Source of the DNA: Euglena gracilis
Lineage: Eukaryota; Euglenida; Euglenophyceae; Euglenales
Length of the DNA stretch: 64,000 bases
Assembly: GCA_039621445.1 (NCBI GenBank)
Contig: CP154956.1
Coordinates: 68,332,452-68,396,451 of the forward strand
Direction: 5' to 3'
Shown here: piece by piece, positions 50,640 through 61,735 of the stretch
Layout of the letters: each line of letters opens with the position of its first letter
Numbering within the stretch: the first letter of the stretch is position 1
Notes under the pieces: model-generated
Told to the model about the DNA's origin: nothing
What the model saw: the letters and a program-made list of their open reading frames with translations, nothing else
Databases searched by the model: none
Made by a program: the position numbers and the translations under genes

Positions 50640-50859
50640 GTCGAAGGGCAAGATTAGGAATCAGCAAACTCCGGCGAAGAAAGGCACTAAAGGGAGACGC
50701 CCAACCCAGCACAACGAACAATCACACAGCACCGCCGGCGAGCAAGGCATGGCCTCGCAATGTCTTTGTGCCTCGCCCTCGGTGTCCCTTCCTCCCTGGT
50801 CGGTTTTCCTCGAGGGAGTACGATTGCATTTTTTGAAAGTGAGACACATCCGAAAATAC
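50640..50859. repeat. Right ITR of element D
   Basis: Contains CAAACTCCGGCGAAG, ACCGCCGGCGAGCAAGGC, the inverted GGAAGGGACAC module and CCTCGAGGGAGTACGATTGC, complementary to the left ITR. Just outside is a GGAGCCCGAGGTGTCCC word (50874). Confidence 0.78.
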
Positions 50860-50889
50860 AATGGCAAAGTGCGGAGCCCGAGGTGTCCC

Positions 50890-51130
50890 TTTAAAGTCCC
50901 CTCCAAGTCGCCGAGTTGGCTACGAACACGCCTGTCCCGCGTTCTTGCGCGATTTTGTGGCCCAAAACGACCATCATTCAATTTAGTGTTACCAAAAACC
51001 GTTTATCCCGATTTGCGGCCACAATTTTGCGGCCATTTTGGGCTGTTTTTGGGTTCGAAAAAAAACGATGTTTCCAAAATATCTCGGACTGAAGGGGAAA
51101 AAAGGAAATATTCGGGGGGGACCTAAATTG
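50890..51130. repeat. Dispersed copy of the AAAATATCTC repeat
   Basis: TTCCAAAATATCTCGGAC, GGAAATATTCGG, ACCTAAATTGAAGCCCTGG and CTGTCTAATGGTATCTGCC match, in order, the repeat units at 58.3-60.0 kb. A related piece flanks the left end of D (44690-44780), so D inserted in such a repeat. Confidence 0.7.
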
Positions 51131-54100
51131 AAGCCCTGGAAAAGCCCTGTCTAATGGTATCTGCCTCAAACACATCTGCCTCAAACATCTGATGCAGCAT
51201 GGCACCATCACACATGTAAAGAGCTCAGGACGATGGTTCTTATACTGGGGTGGTTAAAACAGCGGGGAGGAAGGGGGAAATTCGAACCACCCCCCTGGAC
51301 AAAGTGGCGCCAAATGCCGAGAAAACTTACGGGCTCAGATATCGTTCGGAAAATACGTTTTTGCTCCCCCCATGGCTCTGGCTTGAACGACACCCTGGGC
51401 CCACCAATCCTTGCTGGCCTGTTTCCAAAAAAAACGAGCTCCACTGCATTTTCAAAAACGTTTTTTTTTTGTGAAAAATATGAGAAAAGAGCAAAGCAAG
51501 ATCACACCAATCGCAATTTTTGCAATTTGCCATCGCAATTCGAAAGGTGAAACCCTCAATTTACCCCCAGGAAAAACCGTCGCGCAACAGCTCCAGTGTC
51601 GATGCATGGTCAATTTGAAAATAACCGTTCCAACAATACATCTCTGTGAGGAAGTTTCGGGCAAATATTTCTGATGTAATCTGCAAGCATGTGATCTGGA
51701 ACACCTTTGAGATGGTGCATCAGGACCCCTGAAAAATAGAAGGGTTTTGAAGACACTTGCATAACAACACCAAGCACCGGGGGACTTTCCCCAAGTCCAA
51801 AACCCCCCAGAATGCGCCAAAAATTTTGCCAGGGACCTCAACCCCCCCATTCAGTCTAAAAAAAAACCTTAAGGGATCACGGGAGTTTCACATAAATGAC
51901 GACAGCAACAAACATTTCTCCCTGGGATCAAATGACCCAATGGGGGGGGGGGGGCAAGGAGGGTACTTCATGCGCTTGTTACCCTCTCTGACAGCACTGG
52001 TTTCCTTCATTTTGCTGTGGTCCAAAAAATTCGGCAGAACAAGGTTGCGCCGATTCTTCAATTGATCGATTAATCGTTGATTTAACATAACTGAACGCCA
52101 TAGGATGTTCCCGAAAGATTGTGCTCTGCCAGGTTTCCACTGAAGTTTCACAACACCGGTTCCAAACAACCCTGACTCACTGATCATCAAAGTTTAACCA
52201 CTGACCAAGCCGGTGCAGATGACATACCATCCTGAGCCTTGATGGCTGCTTGGCTGGCTGCTGTCCAGTTGAACAAAAACGGGTCGGTCCCCTGAAGGCA
52301 CACCTGCACAGGGCATGAAACGACCACAATTTGCAGTTTGGTAGGTTGGTGAAAACCAAACCAAATAACAATTAAAAATCAACAATCTCCTCAACCGGGA
52401 ACTACAAGTCGACAGACCACAGAGGAGCTCTGGTTCGGGAGAGACAAATTTTGTATGTGGTGCTTCCTGCAACTCTTTGTCCCTATGTTCCCCACCTGAT
52501 TCCTTTCGCTTCCACACAAAGCAGAACAACCAAAGCTGCAAGCAGCAGGAAACAAAAAAAACGTCCAATCAACTTGCAATCACCCATTCCGGAGGTGTGC
52601 TGATAAAAACAAATTTGTAATGGAATGCATTTTGAACTTCTTTCACTGTGGACTTGAAACAATTTTGTGTTTCTGTCTAAATTTTTCCCAAAGTATTTAT
52701 TTTTTTAGTGATTTGTCCCATTGTACCTTTCGAACGCCGCTTTGATCCAAAGATAAAGCAAAGACACGAAGCAATGTCAAAAGCCAAGGATGCTGCAATC
52801 ATAGAAAAAAAGTAAATTACAGATGTGTGGTCAGAAAAACAGCAATCAAAACAATGTGTTGAAAAAAATTTTATAATACATTTTCAGGCAGCTTACTCAC
52901 CACACTCACAAAGACACAGGGTTTCAGGCTGTGCTGGCTTGTATACAACTTAAAAAAAAATTGGACAGAAGAAAACAAATCGAGGCTGCAGATTTGCAAA
53001 ACGAAAAGCAGAATTTTTCCAAAACTCAAAATCAAATTTCCCAATTAATTTCCTTTAATATTTTCCCCAATAATCTTCACTTCCCATGATTTTCATGGGA
53101 CTGCAATGCTAAAGAGCAGGTTGGTTTCAATCTGTTGCATCGCAACGCTGTGTCTGTATTAATATAATTGTTTTGGTTGCTTGAACTGTCTTGATGGACA
53201 AAGTTATTAGCCCCCGGATGGGGGGATTTGATAAGGACGCCAGTATGCAAAAAACAGCACCAACAGAAACATCGCTAATCTTCCCAATATTTATTTGCAC
53301 TGCTGACAAAGAAAACCTTTGTATCTTTTTCCTTGTCAGAAATACAACCACAAACCTTCTCTGTCCCATAGACACGCAGAAACTTCACAATTTATTTGTG
53401 TCTCATGCTTGCAAACCAGATGAAACTGCAGACTTCAGAGCAATACACACATTAATTGTCTCCACAATACCACATTCAGAACAACATAATTTGAAATTGA
53501 AGTTCTTCAAAAGCACTGTTCACAAACCATGTTTTGTTGCTGGTCATTCAAAAGAAATTCTAAGCAGCACAGAGCTCTTTGGACATTGCCGTCTGACAAA
53601 TCAGCGAGGTGGGGATTCTCTTTAGTTTGCCAACCTGTTAGAGGGGTCCTTAAGCTTTTTATAAAAACAAATATGTTCCCGTTGCTTAAGAACTGCCTTG
53701 TGTTTCACACGAAATACGATGGCATCGGTCTCCCAGCGCGTGTCGGCAGGAGGAGATTGCGGCAAGAGCCGCAGTCTGCCAGGGTAGACAACACTCATCT
53801 CTCCTCTCACCGCCAAGGAAGGGTGCGGGCCCGCCCTGCAGCACCCCTGTCTGTCGCGTCCTCCCTCTCCCCTCCTGTCATCGACGGAGGTCCAATACCC
53901 TGTTGCAATACTCCCGATGTCTGGCATCAAAAATGGGGGCAGGTCAATTTCCTCAAAGCCCTCCAACTGCACCTGCGTGTGTTTGCGTGTGCCCAGCCAT
54001 TGAGGTCATTGAAGACACCTTTTCTGTGGTGCTGGCCTCAACCGAGCAGTGCAGGATCGAGTAATCCGATGGCAAGGGACAGGCTGCCTCCTCGGCAACA

Positions 54101-54520
54101 AAGCAACACATAGTGATCAGAGGGGTTGTCTGTGTTTCAAACCTGACGGTGCATCCCAATGTGAATGTGGAAACAGCCATCCAACTACTGAGGATACAGA
54201 AACTGTCAGGGTTTGTTTACATCATTTTCAGGAACTGTTCAACACAAGCCCAGGGTTCGATGTAAAAGCATGGGGGGAGTCGGATCCCACTCAAGTCCAG
54301 GAAGGGGCGGAACCTAGTAATGATGCGGTCTGGGTGGCATTTTTGGCTCGGCGCGAAGCGCCAGGTCGAAGGATTTGCCTCCCAAAATCGGTCGAACGTA
54401 TCATTTTGACATGGGCACTATTGGGGCAAAAAAAGTCAAAAAAATGGGAAAAATTCGCCAAGCGCTGGAAGGAAGAATCCTTTTTTAAAAAAAAACACTG
54501 CACTTTGCGCCTTTCACCAC
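51131..54520. other. No gene supported (3.4 kb)
   Basis: AT-richer sequence with many stops. A plus frame of 144 codons at 53191-53625 and minus frames at 52194-52568 and 53622-53972 are the longest. None shows a recognisable motif, and their codon use gives no clear support. The last could hold a further exon of the lipase-like gene but no motif confirms this. Confidence 0.45.
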
Positions 54521-54962
54521 CCTGGCGGAATACCTCTGCCCCGGCCTGGATGTACTGCGGCCAGGGCGGCAGCCTCGGCACGGGGTCGGCGCGGTTGTTG
54601 ACCCTCAAGAGGGGGACGCGCCGCCGCAGCACCTCGGCGCTGCCGTCGAGGTCGGTGAACTTCGGGGCCCCAAACGTCACCGCCTCCTCCAGGCGGAACC
54701 CTGGGGGGTGTGGGGGTTCCCCTGCACCAAGCACCACTGGTCATGGTGTCCGTCTGACTTGACGGTCAGAAACCGTCGGAAACGGTCGGAAACCGTCGGC
54801 ATACGTGCTTGCTCTGCACCCCCCCCAGCCTCCCTGGAGTGGGGGATGGGTTGAGACAAACCTTCCAGCTTCAACTTAAGCGCCAGCAGGCTGGCCACTG
54901 CACCACCGAGGCTGCGGCCAGAGCAGCGCAGAGGCAGGGAGGGGGGGATTCCCTTCGACGTT
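54521..54962 (-). CDS. Class 3 lipase-like gene fragment with a GT-AG intron
   Basis: Two adjoining minus-strand exons. The first contains GRSLGGAVASLLALKLKLEG, a GxSxG nucleophile loop and helix, ending at 54862. An intron 54861-54701 has GT at its start and CCCCCAG at its end. Splicing joins codons in phase into GFRLEEAVTFGAPKF; then VNNRADPVPRLPPW supplies the catalytic Asp of the class 3 (DAD1-like) lipase fold. A GT donor follows at 54520. A CCGCAG acceptor at 54912 may mark the true start of the first exon (54911). The N-terminal strand region and the catalytic His exon are not found. It is either a host gene with distant exons or a relic. Confidence 0.7.
54701..54861 (-). other. Intron of the lipase-like fragment
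   Basis: 161 nt from GTTTGTCTC to CACCCCCCAG. Contains a triplicated GACGGTTTC/GACCGTTTC word near 54765-54805. Phase and product across the junction support it. Confidence 0.65.
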
Positions 54963-55049
54963 TCCAGAGAAGCGAGACAGGAGGTAACAGGAAGCAAATC
55001 AACCGGTTTCAAAATCACTTTATGTTCTTCATTTCTGTTGTTCAAAACT

Positions 55050-56260
55050 AACAGATGCAGTTTTCAACAGGGGAGGAAACACGGCTTGGACCCTCAACAA
55101 ACACGAAAGAAAAACATACAAAAAACATGTAAATTCAAATTTGTGTTTGGGTGGGGGGATTTTTTTTAGGATCAGCCTGATCCCAAAAATTGTGAAATTG
55201 CCAAATCATGTTTTTGACATTTATTTGGTTCACCCAAACCCCCCAAAATGCATAGAATCTCCAACAGGCTTCTTTTGAACTCAGCACACCTCCCCTGGGG
55301 GCTGGGGCCCCAGAGGGTTCCTGCGCCAGGGGTCTGGGTGAGCAACGGAAAACAGAGAATGCCTTCAAAATGCTGTGTTATTTTGAGGGGTGGGGAATTT
55401 CTAAAGCAATACTTGGGGGGTCCAGCCACCCAGCTGTAAAAAGGTGCTGGCTGGAAAAAAAAAAGTGCCGGGTGGCTCCCCTGGGGGGGGGACAGGGAGA
55501 GTGGGTCCCCCGAAAAAGTGCGCAGTGCCCGAATTGTGCGCAGTGCCCTCATAAGGGTCCAAAACTACCTCCCTAAAAAAGTGCGCACCCCCCCAAAGGC
55601 GAATTCACTGTCGCATCTCAGGTCGAAAACCACAGAACTGTCCTTCTCAGACCAAACATTTCTATTGCCCAAGCCCAAATTTGACACATATTCACTTGAC
55701 TGATTGCTTTGACATCACAAGAAAGGAAAAACTGAAAAAGAGTGGTGGGAAATCAAATATTTTGTGCTTTGCCCTAATAAGTGTGCACCCCTTGCAATTT
55801 TTTTTCTTCGGTCCACCCCCATCTTCGCCGGCCTGCAAAAATTTATTTGCTTGACGCCCGGGGGTCCCCCCCGAGCCTGTGGTGGCTGGGTAGAGTGGGC
55901 TCTGGCTTGAGAAATTCCCTGGTGCCAACAGGCGCTCCAAAAACAGCACCAAATTGAAAAAACCCTTCACTCCTTTTTATTCTTCAGCAGCTTTGTCAAT
56001 AATTTGAACATATTTAAAGCAAAACAAAACGGTTTTCAGCAAAAAAAAATCGGGGATAAAAATGCGTTCAGAATGCACAATTTTCCAATCATTTCTGAGC
56101 AGGCAATATCAAAAAAATCGCCAGGGGACAAATCGCAAAAAAAAAAACCAAAAAAAACGCAAAAAAAATTGCAAAATTGCCCCTCCCCCCTAAAACAATT
56201 TGGGAATTGAGGAGCTCAGGGAATTTTTATTCGAACAACGCAATAGCTGTAAAATAAACA
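55050..56260. other. No gene supported (1.2 kb)
   Basis: Mixed sequence with A-rich stretches (56041-56170) and a repeated GTGCGCAGTGCCC word (55518-55545). Nothing recognisable is encoded. Confidence 0.45.
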
Positions 56261-56272
56261 ACAGGCTGGAAG

Positions 56273-56680
56273 CCATACCCCCCCCCTAATAGTGCTGCGG
56301 GGCCAATAGAGCTGCAGGTCCAAAGAGTGCTGCACCCCTGCCAGATGAAGCGAGCGTCCAACAGTGCTGCAACCCCCCAAAACATAAGAATGTGAAATGT
56401 GTAGAAGCTGGTGCAGCTAACTGCAGGCACCTTTTGTAACCCGCAGAGAGGGAAAGGGGGCAAATTCCCACCCGAACAACTCACGGAATTTGTCCGAAAT
56501 GAAAAGACGACCGGAGTGCACCTCACTGGCCTCAGAGTTGGACATTGAGCAGGCAAAAAGGGTGCCTGTGGTGATAGGCCAGGACTAAGAGGCACCAGTC
56601 CTATAGTACGGCAGGATCCAAAAATTGCTGCACCCCCTGCCGTCCAATGGTGCTGCAGTGCAATAACCCCCCCCCCCAAT
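56273..56680. repeat. Mini-element-like sequence with GTGCTGC words
   Basis: Starts ACCCCCCCCCTAATAGTGC and contains GCTGC words after AATAG, CAATAGA, AAGAG and CAACAG, then again at 56620-56665. The order of words (CCTAATAG, GGGGCC, AGGTCCAAA, GCACCCC) parallels M3 at 48483. No matching right end is found, so it may be broken by the next element. Confidence 0.5.
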
Positions 56681-56683
56681 GCA

Positions 56684-57057
56684 AACCCCCCCCAAATATA
56701 AACCCCCCCTGAGGTCCTTGAAATCCCGCCCGAATATAACCCCCCCCCCCTCCGGCACGAAGCGCCGGAAGAAAAAAATTGACAAAATCTCTCCTGAAAT
56801 TGTGATTTTTGGCAGATTTGGGAGCAATTTTTACCAAAAACGTGTGAAAATTGCTCCTTCGCCCAAAAAGTGGAATTTTTGGGCCTCCAAGGGTGGGCGT
56901 ATTTGTGATTTTGGACCCAAAAAGTGACGGCTGGATTCCGCCAGGAAGTTGATTTTTCCGACCGAATATAACCCCCCCCCCAAGTATAAAACCCCCCGTG
57001 GGGTCTTGAAATTTCCGCCCAAATATAAAACCAGGGGGGTTTATATTTGGGGGGGTT
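56684..57057. mobile_element. Mini-element M5 (AAATATAA words)
   Basis: 374 bp; left end AACCCCCCCCAAATATAAA, right end TTTATATTTGGGGGGGTT. Right flank TA (57058-57059); left flank CA, so one side has changed. AAATATAAACCCC words recur at both ends and inside. The centre has no coding frame. Confidence 0.72.
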
Positions 57058-57065
57058 TACTATTT

Positions 57066-57678
57066 GGGAGGGATACTGCAATTTTCATGCAATCATGTCA
57101 AAAACACAGAAAAGCACACTGACTGACTTTCCTGACAGCACCCACACAAGCCATCTAGAGCAACTGTCCAACAATCCAACCAAAAAAAAACGTCCAGCCC
57201 AAACAGCCCTGGTCATGACCAGAGATCCTCACCGGCTTTGATTTCTCTGCAAAGCAAAAAATGAATGGGGTGGCAGAATTAGAAATAGGTGTTGGGTGGG
57301 CAATTGGTTCATTTGCCTTTGTTTGGATGGGTTGTTGACTCTATTGCAAAGACCCTCAGAATGCATCTAGTGTTTTTTCCTTAGAGAGCGTGCTCAAGGG
57401 AGCGTGAGCGGAAGCAGGTGACAGTAAAAGATACTTTGTCGACTTGCGAGTGAATTTTCCAACAAATCCTTACGTTAAATCAGGTTTTATCTGTTGATTT
57501 TGTTGCGCCCTCAGAAGAAACTGCTGGATATGGATGGGCGATGTTTCTCAAATTCCCAACCAAAATCTCGACCCGATTTTGGCATTCTATTTCGAATTCC
57601 TCCACATTTTTTGGCATTTTGGCAATCAATTTTTTCAGTTAAGTTTTTATTAACTTCAAAATGCCCGCCAATGGGCAT
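57066..57678. other. No gene supported (0.6 kb)
   Basis: Unremarkable AT-rich sequence. No frame with recognisable content on either strand. Confidence 0.45.
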
Positions 57679-57680
57679 TA

Positions 57681-58017
57681 AACCCACTTATAAACCCCCC
57701 GGGGTTTATAGGATCCGGATTGGTTGGTCGGCCGAAGGGGGGGTTAATAGGTGGGGGGGGTTTATAGGATCCGGAATTGTTGGGTGAAAATCCGACCCCG
57801 AAAATGACCCCGAAACCCCCCAAATTGGCAATTTTTCGGCAAATTTGGTCAAAAATGCCATTTTTGACAATGGTCGGTCTCAAAAAATTGCCAAAAAATA
57901 TGGTTTGCGGCCGAAAAAAATCGTCCCTGGCGGTTTCCATTTTTTTCCCTAGGGGGGGGGTTATAGGATCTGGTTTGGTTGGTCGGCTCGAGGGGGGGGT
58001 TTATAGGTGGGGGGGTT
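57681..58017. mobile_element. TA-flanked mini-element M6, same subfamily as M1
   Basis: 337 bp flanked by TA (57679-57680, 58018-58019). Starts AACCCACTTATAAACC and ends TATAGGTGGGGGGGTT. Shares with M1 the words GGATCCGG, TTGGTTGGTCGG, AATTTGGTCAAAAATG and the ending order. The distance between M1 and M6 and their shared interiors make them copies of one mobile family. Confidence 0.83.
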
Positions 58018-58019
58018 TA

Positions 58020-59270
58020 TCGCTGAGCTCTTATCCCTTAATGGGTAAGAGCGAAAAGAACCTGACGAAACCCCCCCCCCCCCTCGACCCCCCCTCCCCC
58101 CGCCCCCCGGGTCGGGGCCACCAGGAGAACTGACGGATTATCATCATGACCCCGGCCCAGTTCCCGGAATTTTTGATTGACTGGATTTCTATTCCGAATA
58201 ACCTGGGTTTGACCCCCAACTCCCCACCAAGCCCGAGTTATTCACGCGCGAAGGGGTCTAAACTGGGTAGGATCGGCCCGCCCCCTTTTTAAGCCCACCC
58301 CCCCCCCTTCGGACTCTGCCATTTCGGCCAAAAAAATGTCAATTTTCAAAATATCTCCAAAATGAAGCCAAATCAAAGGAAATATCCGGAGACCTAATTT
58401 GATGCCCTTGGAATGCCCTATCCAGCCATATTTTGATTTCCCCGCAACTCCCCGCCTAGCCCAAGATACGGCCGTTTTTCGGCCCAGATGGCCGTCTTGT
58501 ACACTTTTCCCACTGTCCGACTTGGCCATTTTCGGGGGGTGAGGGGGTGAAAAAATTACTGTTTTCAAAATTTCTCGGAAATGATACAAAATCAAAGGAA
58601 ATGTCCGAAGACCTTAAATTGAAGCCCTTGGAACGCTCTATCTACTGGTATTTTGGTTTCCACACAGCTCACCGCCTAGCCCGAGATATGTCCGTTTTTC
58701 GGCCAATTCAGGCCATTTTGTACACTTTTTCCACTGTCAGACTTGGCCGTTTTCGGCCAAAAAAGTCGGGGGAAAAATCGAAAAAAATTTTTGCCCGAAA
58801 CGATGTTTTTTGGCCTCCCGGACCCGGAAAAACTGTTTCTCAACCAAAAATGAGTGTTTTTCGACCCGCCAGCGCCCCGTTTTGGGCTGCCAACCCATTG
58901 ACGTTGGGTCAAAACCGGGTCAAAAAAATCGAAAAAAATCGAAAAAAATTTTTGCCCGAAACGATGTTATTTGGCCTCCCTGACCCCAAAAAGGTGTTTT
59001 CGGGACGAAAATGAGCGTTTTTCGACCCGTCAGCGCCCCATTTTGGGCCCGAAACCAATGGACTTAGGGGCATTTTTGGTTCAAAAAATGCCGAAAAATC
59101 GAAATTTTTTTTGCCCAAAACCATGTTATTTGGCCTCCCGGACCCGGAAAAGGTGTTTTTTTGAGCCAAAAACGACTGTTTTTTGACCCCCTGGCCTCCC
59201 GTTTCGGGCAAAAAACCCTTGCATTTCAGTCAAAAGAGCTCCATGGAGTGGGCCGGTGTATATGGGGGGG
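58020..59270. repeat. Large tandem repeat, unit 1
   Basis: Begins TCGCTGAGCTCTTATC. Then a C-run block, CATGACCCCGGCCC and CCTGGGTTTGACCCCC, two copies of an AAAATATCTC/TTTCTCGGAA block and three copies of a 150-bp GCCCGAAACGATGTT block (58800, 58958, 59110). It repeats from 59271. No coding content is recognised. Confidence 0.82.
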
Positions 59271-60293
59271 GTCGCTGAGCTCTTATCTCTTTAGAGTAAG
59301 AGCGAAGCTTACCACCAGGGAAAAGTGGGGGGTCGGACCCGCCCCCCCCCCCCCGGCCCCCCCCCCCCCCTCTGGGTAGACCGTGAAAACCGCGGATTAT
59401 CACCATGACCCCGGCCCGGTTCCCGGAATTTTTTTTTCCAGATGCGAGCGACTGGATTTCGAGTTTCCGAATCACCTGGGTTTGACCCCCAACTCCCCGC
59501 CAGGCCCGAGTTATTCACGCGCGAAGGGGTCCAAACTGGGTAGGATTTACCCGCCCCCCCCTGGATAAGCCCCCCCCCCCTTTGGACTCTGCCATTTCGG
59601 CCAAAAAAACGTCAATTTTCAAAATATCTCCAAAATGAAGCAAAATCAAAGGAAATGTCCGGAGACCTAATTTGAAGCCCTTGAAACGCCCCATCCACCG
59701 GTATTTTGATTTCCCCGCAACGCCCCGCCTAGCCCGAGATACGGCCGTTTTCGGCGCAGATGGCCGTTTTGTACACTTTTCCCACTGTTCGACTTAGCCG
59801 TTTTCGGGGGGTTGGGGGTAAAAAAATCGATGTTTTCAAAATTTCTCGAACATGATCCAAAATCAAAGGAAATGTCCAGAGACCTAAATTGAAGCCCTTG
59901 GAACGCTCTATCTACTGTGATTTTGGTTTCATCGCAGCTCACCGCTTAGCCCGAGATACAGGCGATTTATGGCCAATTTAGGCCATTTCAGGCCATTTTG
60001 TACACTTTTTCCACTGTTCGACTTAGCCATTTTTGGCCAAAAAAGTCAAAAAATTTGCATTTTTTTTGGCCCAAAACGATGTTTGTTGGCCTCCCGGACC
60101 CGGAAAAACTGTTTTTGAGCCGAAAATGAGCGTTTTTCGACCCACCGGCACCCCGTTTTGGGCCGCCAACCCATTGACTTCGGGCCAAAACCGGGTCAAA
60201 AAAGTCGAAAAAAATCGAAAAAATTTTTTTGCCCGAAACGTTGTTTTTTGGCCTCCTGGACCCGGAAAAGGGGTTTTCGAGCTGAAAATTCGA
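59271..60293. repeat. Large tandem repeat, unit 2
   Basis: Repeats unit 1 in the same order from TCGCTGAGCTCTTATC through the C-run block, the two AAAATATCTC-type blocks (59618, 59833) and two GCCCGAAACG blocks (60067-60240). It is then broken by the satellite. Confidence 0.82.
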
Positions 60294-61132
60294 CCATAAT
60301 GGCCATCATGGCCCGTGATGGCCATGATGCGCATCATGACCGGTGATGCCAATCACGGGTCATAATGTGCATCATGACCCATGATGACCATCATGGGCAA
60401 TGATGGCCATCATGACCAACGATGGCCATCATGACCAATGATGCCCATCATTGGCCATCATGACCAATGATGCCCATCATTGGCCATCATGACCAATGAT
60501 GCCCATCATGACCCATGATGCCCATCGTGACCATTGATGGCCATTATGACCATTGATGGCCATCATGACCCATGATGGCCATCATGGGTCATGATGGCCA
60601 TCATGACCCATGATGGCCATCATGACCCATGATGGCCATCACGACCAATGATGGCCATCATGACCATTAATGGCCATCATGACCCATGATGCCCATCATG
60701 ACCCATGATGCCCATCATGACCAATGATGGCCATCACGACCACCAATGATGGCCATCACAACCAGCAATGATGACCATCATGACCACCAATGATGGCCAT
60801 CATGACCACCAATGATGGCCATCATGACCACCAATGATGGCCATCATGACCACCAATGATGGCCATCATGACCACCAATGATGGCCATCACGACCACCAA
60901 TGATGGCCATCACGACCCATGATGCCCATCATGACCCATGATGCCCATCATGACCAATGAGGACCATCATGACCCATGATGCCCATCATGACCCGCGATG
61001 CCCATCATGACCCATGATGGCCATCGTGACCCATGATGGCCATCATGACCCATGATGCCCATCATGACCAATGATGACCATCACGACCAGTGATGGCCAT
61101 CATGGCCCATGATGGCCATCATGACCAATGTC
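60294..61132. repeat. 18-bp palindromic satellite, ATGATGGCCATCATGACC
   Basis: About 45 units of 17-21 bp. Each is built on the palindrome ATGATGGCCATCAT or ATGATGCCCATCAT with a GACC/GACCA/GACCACCA spacer. Higher-order runs share a spacer (GACCACCA 60735-60905). The unit is nearly self-complementary, so both strands read alike. Confidence 0.93.
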
Positions 61133-61365
61133 AACCGGGTCAAAAAAGTCGAAAAAAATGGAAAATTTTTTTTGCCCGAAACGATGTTTTTTTGGCCTCC
61201 CGGACCCGGAAAAATTGTTTTTGAGCCGAAAATGAGCGTTTTTCGACCCGCCAGCGCCCCGTTTTGGGCCGCCGACCCATTGACTTTGGGTCGGCCCCGG
61301 GTCAAAAAAGTCGAAAAAAATTGAAAAAAAATTTTGGGCCTGAAACGATTCGCTGGGACGCCGGG
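61133..61365. repeat. Remainder of the GCCCGAAACG repeat block
   Basis: Resumes the 150-bp block of the large repeat after the satellite (CAAAAAAGTCGAAAAAAATG, GCCCGAAACGATG, ending CGGGTCAAAAAAGTCG). Confidence 0.75.
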
Positions 61366-61525
61366 CCGCCGGCCCGCCACTGGCCGGGCCGGGCTGGGCC
61401 GCCGTGGCGCCGGCCGGTCCGGGCCGGGCCGCCGGGCCGCTGGCCGGGCCGGGCCGGGCCGCCGGCCGGTCCGGGCCGGGCCGCCGGGCCGCCGGCCGGG
61501 CCGGGCCGGGCCGGACCGTCGGTGG
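61366..61525. repeat. GGGCC/GGCCG-rich low-complexity tract
   Basis: Nearly pure G+C repeats of CCGGGCCG and GCCGGCC with a period near 5 and longer units of about 20. Frames in it give Pro/Ala/Gly/Arg only and are not genes. Confidence 0.88.
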
Positions 61526-61529
61526 TGGG

Positions 61530-61735
61530 GGCGCGCTTATCAAGAGCTCAGCACTATTCAAAACCTGGTCAATGAAGGGGTGGGTGTGTGCTCTCAATGA
61601 AGGGGTGGGTGTGCGCTTATCAAGAGCTCAGCACTATTCAAAACCTGGTCAATGAAGGGGTGGGTGCGCGCTTATCAAGAGCTCGGCACTATTCAAAACC
61701 TGGTAAATGGGGGGTTTATAAGTGGGGGGTAGGGT
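61530..61735. repeat. Three tandem GAGCTCAGCACTATTC units
   Basis: Units containing TTATCAAGAGCTCAGCAC, AAAACCTGGTCAATG and AAGGGGTGGGTG at about 61535, 61617 and 61673. The last unit ends in TAAATGGGGGGTTTATAAG, similar to the end of the M1/M6 mini-elements. Confidence 0.8.

Larger units (their letters stand above)
44781..50859 (-). mobile_element. DIRS-type retroelement D with inverted termini
   Basis: Outer ends are inverted copies: TATTTTCGGATGTGTCTC at 44781 faces its complement ending at 50859. The match runs on inward through CTCCCTCGAGGAAAACC and the GGAAGGGACAC module, giving ITRs of about 170-210 bp with a gap in one. On the minus strand ORF1, RT, RNase H, Dam-like domain and recombinase are in order, interrupted by three TA-flanked insertions (48483-48608, 47642-47964, 46252-47163). 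No target duplication is seen, as expected for a tyrosine recombinase. Confidence 0.85.

Noticed and set aside
50661-51126. Open frames in the right terminal repeat of D
   Set aside because: They consist of repeat modules found at every DIRS end and change frame between copies.
53191-53625. 144-codon plus frame as a host gene
   Set aside because: It has an ATG but no motif, intron signals or composition shift; the region has other equally long frames on the opposite strand. Left as unsupported.
60294-61132. CRISPR-like array
   Set aside because: The units are contiguous near-identical 18-bp palindromes without unique spacers; it is a satellite, and the window is eukaryotic.
61334-61655. Long plus frames in the GGGCC tract
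   Set aside because: They are Pro/Ala/Gly/Arg only, produced by the repeat, and open in several frames at once.
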